Positions 21,901-34,532 of a stretch of 64,000 nt of DNA are shown in pieces; the stretch's first letter is position 1, and every line of letters begins with the position of its first letter. The translations under genes and the position numbers were made by a program. The stretch covers positions 23,413,840-23,477,839 of the forward strand of contig CM054116.1 of NCBI GenBank assembly GCA_028673005.1. Direction: 5' to 3'. Under the pieces are notes generated by a model that saw only the letters and a program-made list of their open reading frames with translations, was not told where the DNA came from and searched no databases. Source of the DNA: Tanypteryx hageni (taxonomy: Eukaryota > Arthropoda > Insecta > Odonata > Petaluridae).

Positions 21901-22739
21901 TTCCCTTTCAAATCGTCTATCAGCTAAAACCTTTTCGTACCTGTTTCCCTTTTCCCATCTAGTTTTCCTTCTAACACGTCTTTAATCATACTCTCTCTTC
22001 TCAGGTAATGTCCAACCCAGTTTGCCTTCCTCTGATTCAGTATTAGTAGTCAAATAGGCTTCTTTCGAAAAACCTAACCCCGTTCGAAAACCATTACAGA
22101 CGAATCGTTTTAAATCCCTTTTACATCTAGGTTCGCCTCTTTTCTTCTCTCAGACTCCACATATGTTGAGCCTTCGGAAGAAAGCTAATTAAATTCGGCG
22201 AATTATGGTATTTCCACAGCTTTTCCACTCCCTTATTACATAGTTTTTTGGGCAGGTAAAATCGAACCCTCATAAACCGAGTGTATTTTGTTGGAATTTT
22301 CGATTGCTTGGCTTTACATGTTTATAGCAGAGGTCCCCGGATCGTTGGTGGTCTGCGGACTTGCTTTAAACTGTCCACGCTAATGATTAAGAAACCAACA
22401 ATCTACTCATATATGGCGGAGGAACTGCAGCTTCAAGGTCCGGAAGTGTTAGGGGCGGGAAACTGATAATAGACCTCAATTATAGAGATATCAATCGATG
22501 GCGCTTTGTCGTTTTATTCTGTTCCTTTGGGTGGTAAAAGTTTGAGAATCCTTAAATAGCGAAACGTCCGCGTGTTTTTCAGCAGTATTGTAATAAAATA
22601 CCCAATTCTATTGAAATAGAGTTCTTTTGAGATTATAAAAGCTTTAACACCGATAAAACGAACCAGGGGACAATTTTTCGCAAAAATACCACTCTGTTAT
22701 CCGTAGTTTAGAGATGGGAAATCTTATTTGCAAGTTATG
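21901..22739. other. No gene recognised
   Basis: A hAT-end-like sequence GCAGAGGTCCCCGGATCGTT occurs near 22326, without a paired second end. Confidence 0.45.
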
Positions 22740-23070
22740 TTTTCATTTACCTTGCGTAGATAATACAAGATAATCGCTCGTCACACCCGAGTCGATATTG
22801 TGGATGACATGAATGAGTCAAATGAATTAGATTGATGCGGTCTCATATCAACCTAGCAACCGTCACTACACAATAAAAACTACGCAATCACGCGCCAGTG
22901 AAGTGGTTCCTGGAAAACGCATATGCGCTTCGCCTAGGGATTGGCGCAATCCTTACGGCGCGAGAATTCTTCTACATTACAGAGAGGAAATCGGGGGTGT
23001 CCGAGTTTCTCCTAATCGGCTATTTATCTCCGAGATACGCCTGGGAAATCCCCGAGGGATTTGCCCAACA
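22740..23070. promoter_or_regulatory. Possible cis-regulatory island with NF-kB-like site
   Basis: A repeat-free block with higher G+C. It contains a perfect NF-kB/Rel-type core GGGAAATCCCC near 23043, as well as CTAATCGGC and GGGATTTGCCC. Inference only. Confidence 0.22.
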
Positions 23071-24855
23071 TGAATGATTCGAAGGTTTTAAACTTCATTT
23101 TTTACCATATTTATTTTCTTCTGATATTCATTGCAACTGCCTTTGAATCCAAGCTCTCTTTTCAGTATTTAAAATTTTATTTTATTGGACAATCTTTTTA
23201 TTTCAGCTTAGCCGTGAAATTCGATCGAAATCAGATACAGCCATTTCTTTACTCTTGTGTTCAGTTATTGACAAAAATACAAACAGAAGATTTTCTTTGC
23301 GCATTTTATTCTGCGAATTCCCACTGAACTTATTAATTTTAACTTTATAAAAACGTTCTACCCAATTTAGCTTAACTAATGCTTAAAAAGAAGGCAAGAT
23401 TAAAAAAATTACAATTCTTGTGTTAATTAAATTTTCAGTTCAAATTTTCCTTAAATTTAAGAGGATCACTTTAGGTAATCGTTAGTTTCTTACGTTTCTC
23501 ACTAAGATAAACCAACATTTTGTCTCTCTTGCTAAGAAAAACGCGCCTATAAAGAGTATTATGCCAGACATGATGGACTATAATGTGAAGAGGACGAAAT
23601 AATGCTGAGAGATATGAAGATTTGCGAAGGACACGATCGTTGTATGGAGATTTTATATACATCAAGAAGATTTATCTTGTAACATCATATGTAAATCGTA
23701 AAATATATATTTTTTCTATAGTCTTCTTGGACTATAAATGGCGGATTTGTGCAAAGAATTTAAAAGAGGAAAGAAAAGGCCTAAATTCTGGTAGATTTCG
23801 GTACAACAATACAAATTGTAAAAGAGAGCCATCAAAATTGAAAAATTTCCTTCAAAAGTAATCAATAAAAATAACTACATTAGAATTCCGATTTTCCGAA
23901 CGACGATTATTCGAATGTCCAATTCCGAACCAAAATTTAAATTGCCGCAATCGTGCGTGTTTCTTGACCCTTTACGCCTTTTTACCTTTATACGCCTTGA
24001 AAAACTTTCTTTTGATACTACTGCACTCGGGATTCCCCCCTTGCCTTAATACACTCTCCAAATACCTCTTTGCCTAAATAAAGACACTATGTGCTCCACA
24101 CACTTCGGCATCACACCCTGAGTGAAATGGGCACGTTTTCGAAGATTATTAAGGCTATTTTTGATGGCCTTTCCCTTATTTTGGAATTGAAATTCTATAT
24201 AAGTTATTTTTAATTAATGCGCGCAAATTATATCCAGGAGATAGAAAACTTCTGCACTTTCAGGTGATTCTCACATACGATGGAAGCAGGGTTCCTGTTT
24301 AGGCATACTAGACCAGCGAAGCGGTAGTAGCGGAACGCCATATGGGCACGTCTCGTCCGTCTGTTTGTCCGTCCGTCCGTCTTAACTTTCATCTCCTAAA
24401 CCGCTGTACGGATTTTAATTAAATAAAATATGAGTGATCATTATTAACATTTATCGCCCAGTTGAGATCTGTGTATTCCATTTATGAAGTATACTTTTCC
24501 TACTTGTTGTAGACTGTAATGAATCCACTGGTGTTCTTAATTTCTAAATCTCTGCCGAGAATTGCTTCGTTCTCGCCACTTTGGGATGAAATATCATTGA
24601 TAGCTCACTGTTTGTGGTATTTCCGATTAGCGGATTACTTTTTTCTTACCAAAATCGCCATTCGCGTCGAATAAAGAACAAGGAACTCTCCAGGATCCAT
24701 CAGGTTTATCCACAAATCCCGTGACTTCCAAATTACTCGCTGCGAAAACCAATATTGAAAAGGAGTAAATGTTCAGCTATATAGTTTCCACTTTTATTTT
24801 ATCTTATTTATCTAGAGTGGAAATTAAAGTTTACCATTTTAATAGTAATCAAATA
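23071..24855. other. No gene recognised
   Basis: AT-rich; an isolated CGTCCGTCCGTCCGTC run near 24356 resembles the start of repeat family D. Frames at 23061 and 23471 are low-complexity and hydrophobic. Confidence 0.5.
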
Positions 24856-24965
24856 CTTATTGTAATTTCCATTAAACAAAGATTTACTGAACCGGTTTCG
24901 ACTTTTACAGCATCATCAGGCGAAACAGGTCGAGTAGATCTTTGTTTAGTGGAAATTACAATAAG
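24856..24965. repeat. Foldback: 45-bp arms, 20-nt loop
   Basis: The arm at 24856-24900 begins CTTATTGTAATTTCC and ends ACCGGTTTCG. The arm at 24921-24965 is its reverse complement at 40 of 45 positions; two of the differences are T/C and could be G-U pairs in RNA. The loop contains CATCATCAGG. Sequences with GGTTTCGAC...CATCATCAGG recur widely in arthropod genomes, so this is probably a small repeat. Confidence 0.85.
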
Positions 24966-26692
24966 TCTTTCATTATTGTTATGGAATCTTTACACAAAGT
25001 GGAGCTTCCCCATGAAGATTTTGGCCATTTTTCTTTATCACTACAGAAAATTTTACCCTATTTAGTGAAAAACATACTGGAAATCCTTAGCAAAATGGCA
25101 TGTGTATGCACCTCTTATTTGAATTGACCTGATAAATAAACACAAACGATCAATACTATAATTAATCAAAGATCTTTACTAACTAACGTTAGGGAAAGCA
25201 AAGGAATAAGGAAGCTAATTCTTGAGGCTTATTAACTGACATTGAGGACTTACCTAATCACGATAGGAGGATTTACCTCGCGCACACGGTATCCCAACCG
25301 ATGTGGCATGTCTTGTATTTAAGAAGTTTTCTAGCGAAATTTTATTCATTTTTAGAAATCGATACTTTGGTCTCGCAGATTTGGAAAGCGATCATTACTC
25401 CCACGACTTGCCGTTCTTGGTTTTGCGGTTCGAAGTGAATTTCAGAGGGGTATTAGAGAAGATTACTCTATTTCAGGGTTGAGAAACCCTCGTTATTGGG
25501 TCGAAAGATAAGTAAGAAATTATTAAGAAAACCAATTTGTTAGCGGATAATAGAACTTTCTACTCGATCTCATTTGCTAGCTCGGTTGAGTTCATATTTC
25601 ATTTCACTTTTGGAATATGTTGGAATGTTGCCGGAGTTAATGACGCAGTGTGGGCACGAGCGGAAAAATTATTTATCAAATGTCTAATAATTACGCTAAG
25701 CTTTTGCTGCGTAGCTTAGTGCTGGCCATTCTGTCTCAATAGCGTGGAAACAGTGAAAAATTCGTATCTCTCAATTGTAATTAACTTTTGTGTTTTCTGC
25801 CTAGATCAGAGAGATTCTAACATCCAAGTCATGGTATTTCCGCGGGGTAATGAAGATTAAGAGATTTGTTAAGATTTCGAGCAAATATTTCTTTGCTAAG
25901 GACGAAGTTGAAGAAAAACAACAGAATTACAGATAACTATGAAATTTTTATCTTGCAGTTTCAGCTGATGACGAGCTCTCGATATGAAATCTTGATTTCC
26001 TCATATGGATTAAGTAAAGAATACACGGAATAACTCTTCTGTCATAGCTTTTTTATCTCATTTTTGAATTTTTATATCAGCTTGTATCCATGGATATTTG
26101 TTTTACTTAATCAGAGCAGGCAATCTGTGCGTATTGGAAAAAATATTTCGTCAGAAATAGATTTAGATAATTGTTCAACAATTTTGTACCAAATTCCCGC
26201 CGTATTTTAATTCCATGAACTTCGAGTGTTTTGTTTGTATACACAGCTTCTCTTCCGTAACACTTAAGATAAGGTTGTAAATTTTCCTTTAACTTTGAAA
26301 TGTGAGATATTTATGACCAAGATGGGTCTTTTTGAAGATACGCAATAAATTATTATCTCAAAGTCATATCTCAGGCACGAATTGTGTCATGATGAAGGAA
26401 AAGGGACATTTGCGCTTTTCATTTATAACAACGCTCTGAGAAGATGGATAACAGATTATCAGATTTTTTCGATATTAGAAAGTTCATTTATGGAATTCAT
26501 TTTCGTATTAAAGATACTTTACGAATTTGTTGCCACATAACGCGGTTTCGGTTTTTTGAAAAGTTATTTTAATGTCATTTTCAGCTTTTTTTATCATCTC
26601 CAATCATCTAGCTTTGAAAAGGAACCCGGATGAAGGTCCGACGGCCAGAAGTCCGACAACATTAATTTGCAATAATATATTAATACTAGCGT
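24966..26692. other. No gene recognised
   Basis: AT-rich. A CTGATGA near 25970 was checked for a hammerhead core and does not fold as one. Confidence 0.5.
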
Positions 26693-26935
26693 AATTGACC
26701 CTCAGATATGACGGGTATACTTGAATTAAGTATTAAGTTAAAATTAAAATAAAAAATTAATGAAACCAACTTGTATATGCACTAAAAAGTAAACAATAAA
26801 TATGAAATTTACAGAATTGAATGTTACAGAGACTAAAAATAGTTTTGGGTGAATAGAAATTGTACGGCAAAGAAATCATTACGCTATACAATTCTTAAAT
26901 GCTCATAGCAATTTTTAATTGATGGGACATTTGAT
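26693..26935 (+). repeat. Interspersed repeat family B, copy 1
   Basis: Starts ACTAGCGTAATTGACC with TGACGGGTAT and matches 55312-55560 through GCACTAAAAAGTAAACAATA and GCAAAGAAAT. The start in other copies is a small hairpin (CCCGTCA, TGACGGG). Confidence 0.65.
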
Positions 26936-27861
26936 TTTGTCTCTTACTCCCTCTCTCTCCGTTTGTCTCTCTCCTTCATTTTTTCCTCTCTTTTCCTCTA
27001 TGATTTAAACCTGAGCGATTTAGAACCTAAGGCAAAAGACGACGATAAGAATAAGAATCTGTTTATTTTTCTTTAAAATGGTCCCTGTCCGAAGATAGTA
27101 GGTCAATTACTTCTAATTTAATTTTTCAAAAGAAAATAAGCCTGAAAGTGAAAAAAGGGATTTTTAAGGGTTCTCTTATGGGGATTTGTATAAAGCGTTC
27201 CGGCGGACGGACCAACGGACAGAATAAGAATATTATGTATATAATTAATAATGATAATAATAATATAAACATTTATTCTAGTGTTTCGATGGTTTAAAGT
27301 ATTCCAAGTTGAAACCCGCATTTCATTTAAGATGTAAATATTAGAATTGAAAATGGAAATTCCAAATCGAGTTTTAAACCATTTATCTTTTTGGCACATA
27401 CTGTAAATTTCGCTGAAGAAACTAATTTGAAATCGAGTTTTGAACTATTTATTTTCACTGACTCATATTGTAAATTTTTAGGAAATATTTCAGGTTGCGT
27501 TGGGTTCTGTTATTTTCCCAACAGCGGCGACCGCTAATCACGAACTCCCTAACCTCTGACCTTCCTTTCTCCTTTCCCTGGCCCCATTTGCCATAGAAAT
27601 GTATTATCTGCCTTTTCATATTGCCCTTTGGTATTTCGGTTCTTTGGGTTTTGTCGGCTTTTTAGCTCTCGTCTGCCCTTTGACCTAGACCCCTTTAATT
27701 TCACTAATAAACTGTTTTATTGTACCCTAAATTAATTGCGCCCTCTACGGTGGAATTAATGGATAGATGAAAAAAACCCAATCAAGGTCACGCTAATGCG
27801 AAGAAATGAATTCACGAAATAAAATACAGACACGTGTCTCTTCTATGTTAAGCCCGGTTTA
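26936..27861. other. No gene recognised
   Basis: Contains an ATT/ATA-rich microsatellite-like segment near 27236-27270; otherwise unassigned. Confidence 0.5.
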
Positions 27862-28150
27862 TACTTTCTCCATATACGAAGTATAGAGAAAGTATTGTTT
27901 TCATGAAACAATCGAATTCGAGATTTCAACGAAAATACGTTTTAAGGTCCCCTGAAAACGTATTGACTATTTTCTTGATGAGGTCTGTGTGTGTCTGTGC
28001 CTGTGACCGCTATATTGCGGGCGCTCTAAATAAAAACTATGAATCAGATCAACACGAAATTTTATATTTGACATTTTTGTTAAAGGAAAAAGAACTGATT
28101 AATTTTTTGGTAAACATCGGTCAAACGAAAGTGGGTGTTTACTCTTGTCA
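27862..28150 (+). repeat. Interspersed repeat family A, copy 3 (5' half)
   Basis: TACTTTCTCCATATACGAAG start, then the family sequence as far as GTGGGTGTTTACTCTTGTC, where the next copy begins. It forms a head-to-tail pair with copy 4. Confidence 0.75.
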
Positions 28151-28160
28151 CATCCGTTTT

Positions 28161-28838
28161 TACTTTCTCCATTTACGTAGTATAGGGGAAAGTATTGTAT
28201 TCATGAAAAAAATCGTACTTCGAGATTTCAACGGAAATACACGTTTTGAGGTCCTCTGAACACGTTTTGACCATTTTCTCGATGATGTCTGTGTGTGTGT
28301 GATAGCTTTTATGTGGGTGCTCTAACTCCAAAACTATTAATCTGGTCATCGCGAAATTTTATATTTAACATTTTTATAAAAGTCACAAGAACTGTTTAGT
28401 TTTTGGTAAAAATCGGTCAACCGAAAATGGGTGTTTACTATTGTCACTTATCCGTTGTTTTGTGATATTTGCTTTAATATTTGATAAATATAAAATGTAT
28501 TGGAATAAAAGTTGTAGGAACTTTAATTTTCTACAACCTTTGTTTGAGGCATTTTCCCATATTATGAATTGAGATATTAAAAAACTAAATATTTTAGCTG
28601 CCACATCCACTCCACCTACCGGCGATTATTGTAAACACTTTATGCTCCTTTTTATTTTCTTAATTCTTGAAGCTTCGGGACTATATCCAATATTAGAAGG
28701 CACGATTTGAGTTTTTTTCTATTGTCTGTTGTCTTTAAAATTTTCTCGCAATTCCTTAAAATATTTATTATCATTTAATCTATTTGGAATTTTAAGAAAT
28801 ATTACAGGTATGGAGAAAGTCATGTGGTGGCCACATCA
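28161..28838 (+). repeat. Interspersed repeat family A, copy 4 (near full length)
   Basis: TACTTTCTCCATTTACGTAG start and TATGGAGAAAGTCATG end followed by CCACATCAG, colinear with copy 1 at 2178-2781. Confidence 0.78.
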
Positions 28839-28844
28839 GATTTG

Positions 28845-29285
28845 TCGTTTTGTCTGCCTGTCTGTCCGTACCCCCTATTAACTTTTGAACCAATGGACAG
28901 ATTTTCACGAAACTTGGTGGAAATCTCTTGTTACATGGGCCGAGCTCCCGAGAATAGTTTTTGTTTTGAAGATTGAAGTCCCGGGTTCGATTACGGGAAC
29001 TATCCTTCTCATTTGATTTACATGGAAAATCTGAAAACCATTATGTAGGGTAATTTTCTCTTGCACATTAAAAAATCTTAGAATTGTAATATCAGTGCGA
29101 GTTTTGTAATATTTTCTGTGAAAAGGAATGAAGATTCTAATTTTTATTGTAGAATGTTGCTTATCGATTGTATTTCTTAGAATTTTCCGTAAGTACTGGT
29201 GTTTTTGCAGTTTCTAGCACTCATTACGAGAGTGTTGCTATAGCAACAACTATTGTTGGTCTCGGATTCGATATATTCTAATACC
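28845..29285 (+). repeat. Interspersed repeat family D, copy 2 (SINE-like)
   Basis: Begins with TGTCTGCCTGTCTGTCCG, then TTGGTGGAAATCTC, a B-box-like GGGTTCGATTACGGG, and ends GGTCTCGGATTCGATATA. It is the inverted counterpart of 18716-19170. Confidence 0.75.
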
Positions 29286-30625
29286 TATGCGCGTTATTTT
29301 TGCCGCACAAATATGCGTGATCAATTTAATATTCCGTTTGAATGTATTTGTAGTATTTTACATATAACGCTAAATTATGTAATTTGGGAAGACAAAGAAT
29401 TACATATCCGCGATGACTTTAAAGCTATTAAAGCCAATATAAGTATTAAATAAATGATTAAATGGAAAATAGGTATCATAAGTTCTGTTTGGATCATCTT
29501 GTTTTATTATAAGTTGCCAACCCTCCAGGAATCTTCACTCATACCGTGTGGTGAATCATAGATGGTTCAAAGTCAAATTATGATTTCGAAATCCCTTATG
29601 GCAACAACAGTGCTAGTGCCAATGTACGTTTGCAAATTCTGGCTATTTCCCAGGCTCTGGTTAGGCACCTCTGGCTTTGAAGGTTCGTTAGTCGTTCCAC
29701 GGTGTTAGCAAAAATATATCCGAAATGGTGCTTGGCGTCCTTAAGTCATGACTTTAAAAACGTAGGTTTGGGTTAATGTTTCTGATGACTCAGATATATG
29801 TACATACTTCTAAACACTCGTCATTTCTGCGCAAGTACGCGGTCGAATCAAATAAGGGACGCTACTGGACGATTAGTCGCACCCCTTTGCAGGATAATGC
29901 GAGCTAGAAAACTTAATGATATTTTGAGTCACATGATTTTCCACTAGCACTGTTGTTGCTCTTACCTCTTCTCGCCCCCATTTGGATGCCTGCTTGTCTC
30001 CTTGAGACCCCCTTTTACGGCTAGATCCCAGATATATGACATCAGCAATTTAACCATTTACTAAGTGGGGCTTAGGGAAATACCTGTTTTAAAAGATTCC
30101 TGAGATTATCCTACGCAAAAGTACCAGAAAATTTTCAAAACACATTTTGGAAAAGTTATGAAGTTATAAATTATTTAAAATAAAAAAAATTCTGATAAGA
30201 AATATGTCCCGTCGCCATTTACATTTATAATTGCTTTATTAAATTTGTTACAATTCAGATATGAACTTGAGGCTTGGGCAGTTGTACGACCGAAAGAACT
30301 ACGGGTATTTTTATAGAAAAAAGATTCGAATCCTTGCTGAATTTGCTTAAAATTCGTTTATTGTCACGAAAAACGAAAATCCGCGGGCGGCATTAAGGTC
30401 ACATACCAAATTCGCGGACCACATTTCATATGACGGGCTTTCCTAGTGCTTACACCGTTTCATAATCTTTGGGTATTCACTCTCTCCTTCCACTCTCCTT
30501 CCATGCGCTCTTAAATATACTCATTAAACTAATATTAGATTCGGCGTCGTGAGTTTGGACACGCTAGATACAGGCTGGCAACAGGAAGAGCATTCTTCTG
30601 TATCAAAACTGAGCACGGCATTATA
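29286..30625. other. No gene recognised
   Basis: No convincing reading frame, RNA gene or repeat boundary. Confidence 0.5.
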
Positions 30626-30862
30626 AGAGGGAGGGAGTCGGAGAGGGGAGAGGGGGAGTCGGGGAGGGGAGAGAGGGCGAGTCGGGGAGGGGAGAGAGGG
30701 TGAGTCGGGGAGGGGAGAGAGGGGGAGTCGGGGAGGGGAGAGAGGGGGAGTCGGAGAGGGGTGATAAGGGGAGCCGGGGAGGGGAGAGGGGGAGTCGGGG
30801 TGGGATGAGAGGGGGAGTCGGGGAGGGTGAGAGGGGGAGTCGGGGAGGGTGAGAGGGGGAGA
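30626..30862. repeat. GA-rich minisatellite (~22-24-bp units)
   Basis: About ten tandem units of the type GAGTCGGGGAGGGGAGAGAG on the plus strand. The minus-strand frame rich in Pro/Ser/Leu across 30535-30957 is only the repeat translated. Confidence 0.9.
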
Positions 30863-33800
30863 GGGACAGACCAGAAGGAAAGCGTGTACACGCTCACGGC
30901 GTATATCGAATGGGCCTGTCTAATACCGTTTTGTTTATCTTTTCGAGCTTTTCTCAAAAGTAACTGGGTTTGAGTTGAGTTTGAATTTTTCCATCGTTTA
31001 AAGAATTTGCATTTAAAACATTCTCCGGACTCTCACGAGTTTTATCTCATAAAGTATTAGTCGTATTTTTGTTCTCGCTATTTTGTGGCGAATGTTCCCT
31101 ATCCGGATACATTTCTAGTCAACACCTCGCAGGGAGCTAGGGAGGAAAAAATGTAAATTGTTCACCAAAACAATCTTTGCAACCGATGTAAACAAAAGAG
31201 CAGTGCTCTGGAACCATTTTCATGAGAACGTCTCTTAATCTCTACCGCGTGTTTTCTTTCATTCTTTCTAATTTTTTGCCTTCTCTTCTAAGCAAAGCCG
31301 CAACTGGCAGACGCCTAGTTATGTATTATTTGCGGGTACCAATGGTTCAAATTCGACACAAAATATGCACCAAGAACGCAACCCCTACTTTCATCATTAT
31401 GTGTATGGGAAAATAACTTTCGTTATGCTTCGTAGTTTTCAGGGACGTATCTCCGACCTCTGGCGGGGACTTTCTGCATTTAATTAACTGTTATCAGAAT
31501 GCATTTCAATTATTTTTTTGCGTTCGATATAAAATTATTCATTATTTCGAGGTTTTTCTAACATAGCTATAAGCATGAACTTTTTGAGCCAGCACCTAGT
31601 GATAAAAGGGATAGATGTCCATCTGAGGGTTCTACGAAATGGCTTCGCGTAAAAACTTTGTCTACGAAGTAGAATACTACTACTAGTAATACTTCCTTCC
31701 TAAAACCTCCCGATAATTTTTTTTGTAAAATTTTTGGGCCCCATAATTTGTGGGGCCCAGGACGATTGCCCCATTTGCCCATCCTTAAGACCATCTCTGC
31801 TCGGACACACTACATTTTGTTTCACCAGAGCGTGTATAAATCTGTTTTGAAAAATATCCTTGTTCTATGTCTCATACCTATGTTACCAATTACAAAAACA
31901 AACAGAGAAGTGATTGCGCAGTTATTTTATCTGTAGGGTTAATAGGCTCTCTAAACAAAAAAATAAAAGTACACATCTGACTGACAACAATAAATCTTGA
32001 GCAGCGGTTTCCAAAGTCTTCATAACGATATGACTCTAACTCTTAAGTTTTACATTACATCTACCGGATCTTATAGAAAAGGACACCTATATATTTTCTT
32101 TCTAGATACCTCAGGAAATTTGTTGTGATATTAAATTTGGAGTTGGAGTATTTCTTTCGAGGACTAACGTTAATCTCGAAGTTGTGTGTCTGTTTCCTCG
32201 TCACTCATACATGTGAATCCAAGCATCGATCCATTTTGACGGACGACCACAAACTTACTAGTGGCAATTGTACACAAACCAAATTTCAGTTAAATCTCTT
32301 AAAGCAGGGATTGCCAGAAGTCATGACAAGTCAAAGGGTAGGTTTTTATAGTTACCTTTATATATTAACAATTTATAATCATAATTTATTTTAGACCAAC
32401 AGATTTCCCCAATTCATTATGTTATAACAGGTTTAATGACAAACAAATTCAGCAGGATTCGAACCTGCGAGTTTTTCAATTCAAAATTTACTTTGGAAAT
32501 TCTACTTTCTAAACGATTCAAAGTCCAACGTCGTTCAATCAGATGCGTTTCCACTATTTTGTTATTTGCATATGTATCTCTGTATCTCCATCTCCGCAGA
32601 TGGAAACTCTTCCCCTTGAAACTATGAATGTTTACCGGATTACCGACGCACAAAGTAGAAAGATGACCTCCTCTTTTAATTTTTCATTTTCTTGATGTTT
32701 CAATATAGGTGATTAATCAGCCATCCAACTTGATCGGTCACTCAAGGCGCAAAGTTTTAGTATCGCACCAAAGGAGGAGAGGGTGAGTGTGAAATCTCGC
32801 TAAGACCAAGAATTTAGTTACTATTGATTGCTTCATTTAAGAATTAATCATTTATTTCCTCTTATCAGTCCTTGAGGGAGGTGTGAAACTCGAGCGTGTT
32901 GTAGTTTAAGCATAACTCTCGAGTGTTTGTCCCATGATTTACGTTTTCCTAGAACTTTGGGTCATTTCTTATCGTATTCATTAAGTAACAACATACCTTT
33001 TAGTTTCCAGAAGTTCTTGAGGGACTGATTAGCGATGCTGCAATACCGTTTCCCTCGACCGCTCTCTAAATAATCTCTACGCAATGAAACAGATTTTCTA
33101 CTCGAGAGCCTTTATGTTTTTCCTTTCCTGTTTTAAGTCAACCGTACATAATTCGCCATTTCAGCAAATCTAAAGTATTATTTACAAGTAAATTGTATGT
33201 CTGTATACATTAGTGATGTCTTTTTTCAATGGAATTTTATTTATCTCCCAGAAAAGCAAAAAAAAAGTGGAAATTTTCGAGTTATATTCTAATTGTTTTC
33301 TTGAATCATTCGAGTAGTTCTAAAATAATAATTTTAATGAATAATAATAATAATAATTTTATTTGTTTTTAGTCGTAATACTAGAGCAATAATTAAAGCA
33401 TTCAGACAAACAGCTTATTTTCGAGACTTTAAGTTATACGGATTAACGGCCTATATTATCTAAAATGGCCGTACGTATTTCCTATTTTCGCCGACACATA
33501 CGTACTTCGGTATTATTTTCCTAAATCTTTATATTCCTTGAAATCTATTCGATAATCTTAGTCATACGTTGGTGATAGTTTCTTCTCAGAGTGTGCCTGC
33601 TAATTGCAGCCTTTTTTGCTATTGTAATTACGTAGCAGAAGCCAGTTTGCTTTCATACCCAGTCATTTATTTCGCGGTCTCATCCGTTGACCGGATGATG
33701 CACTCAGCTATTATAGCATACATGGCTCTCATTTCACACGCCTAAGTCAAAACTGGTAGGAATCACTGGTCTTATAGTTTCTATTTGAGGAGGAACGTGG

Positions 33801-34243
33801 CATTTTCTTGACAATATGAGTATTTCGTCTGAACGCATCATGTATACCATAACATCTTCACCCTTCCTTTGGTTGATCCAAAAAGCGATCTATCTGTAAT
33901 GATTAGTTTTTCCAAGTTAACTCAATTTGCGAATAGCTCGATTTCTTCTACATTGGTACCTTTATTTTCTAAGGCAGTGTTTCCCAAAAACAAAACATTC
34001 GGGTAACCCTTTCGTGACCTTGGTCTTATCGGCGTGCCCCTTCTCCCAATTATGTCAGAAGCAGTTAACTCGTAAGCAGTTAACTCGTAAGCAGTCGAAC
34101 CACATTTTGATTAGGCTGTAGTTAAAAACTAAAAAAAGCTAGGAGGTAACCTGAAAAATGAACAGAAACGTATGAGCGTTTTCAGTATTGTCGGTTAAAT
34201 TTAATGTAATAACCATTAAAATCAAATTCATATACGTACCTGG
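30863..34243. other. No gene recognised; scattered hAT-like ends
   Basis: Near 31735-31800 the minus strand reads CAGAGATGGTCTTAAGGATG then GGGCCCCAC, a hAT-type terminus. CAGCGGTTTCCAAAGTC near 32003 and CAGTGTTTCCCAAAAAC near 33977 are similar ends. None could be paired with an opposite end. An (AAT)n run lies near 33340-33357 and a 15-bp unit (GCAGTTAACTCGTAA) is tandemly repeated near 34060-34095. Confidence 0.45.
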
Positions 34244-34509
34244 CAGGGGCGGATCCAGAAACTTCGCAATGGGGGATGATCGCCCCAATAGCCCCTCCCC
34301 CCCTCTTTATTCCGCTTCAGCGGACGACCATACATTTTAAAAATCCCTATCTCCATCAGAATCTTTCTTTTCCTTGTCATACAGACTTAATCTTCGGTGT
34401 AGAAATAATGAATGTTGCGCGGAATGAATTTAAGAATGCACCCAGAGGAGGGCAATGGGGTCGTCCAAGGGGAGGGCGATCTCCCCCCCCTCCCTTGGAT
34501 CCGCCACTG
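34244..34509. mobile_element. hAT MITE (266 bp) with perfect 8-bp TSD
   Basis: Ends are CAGGGGCGGATCCAG and, reverse-complemented, CAGTGGCGGATCCAA. The flanking 8-mers GTACCTGG at 34236-34243 and 34510-34517 are identical. The interior is G- and C-run rich with no coding. It sits just 3' of the stop codon of the hAT transposase remnant at 34533-35112, in what would be that element's 3' region. Confidence 0.93.
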
Positions 34510-34532
34510 GTACCTGGAAATAATCGAGTTGT

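Noticed and set aside
25966..25995. CTGATGA...GAAA as another hammerhead
   Set aside because: The hairpin between the two motifs does not end at GAAA and no helix I or III pairing is visible.
30535..30957. 140-codon Pro/Ser/Leu-rich frame
   Set aside because: It is the translation of the GA-rich minisatellite.
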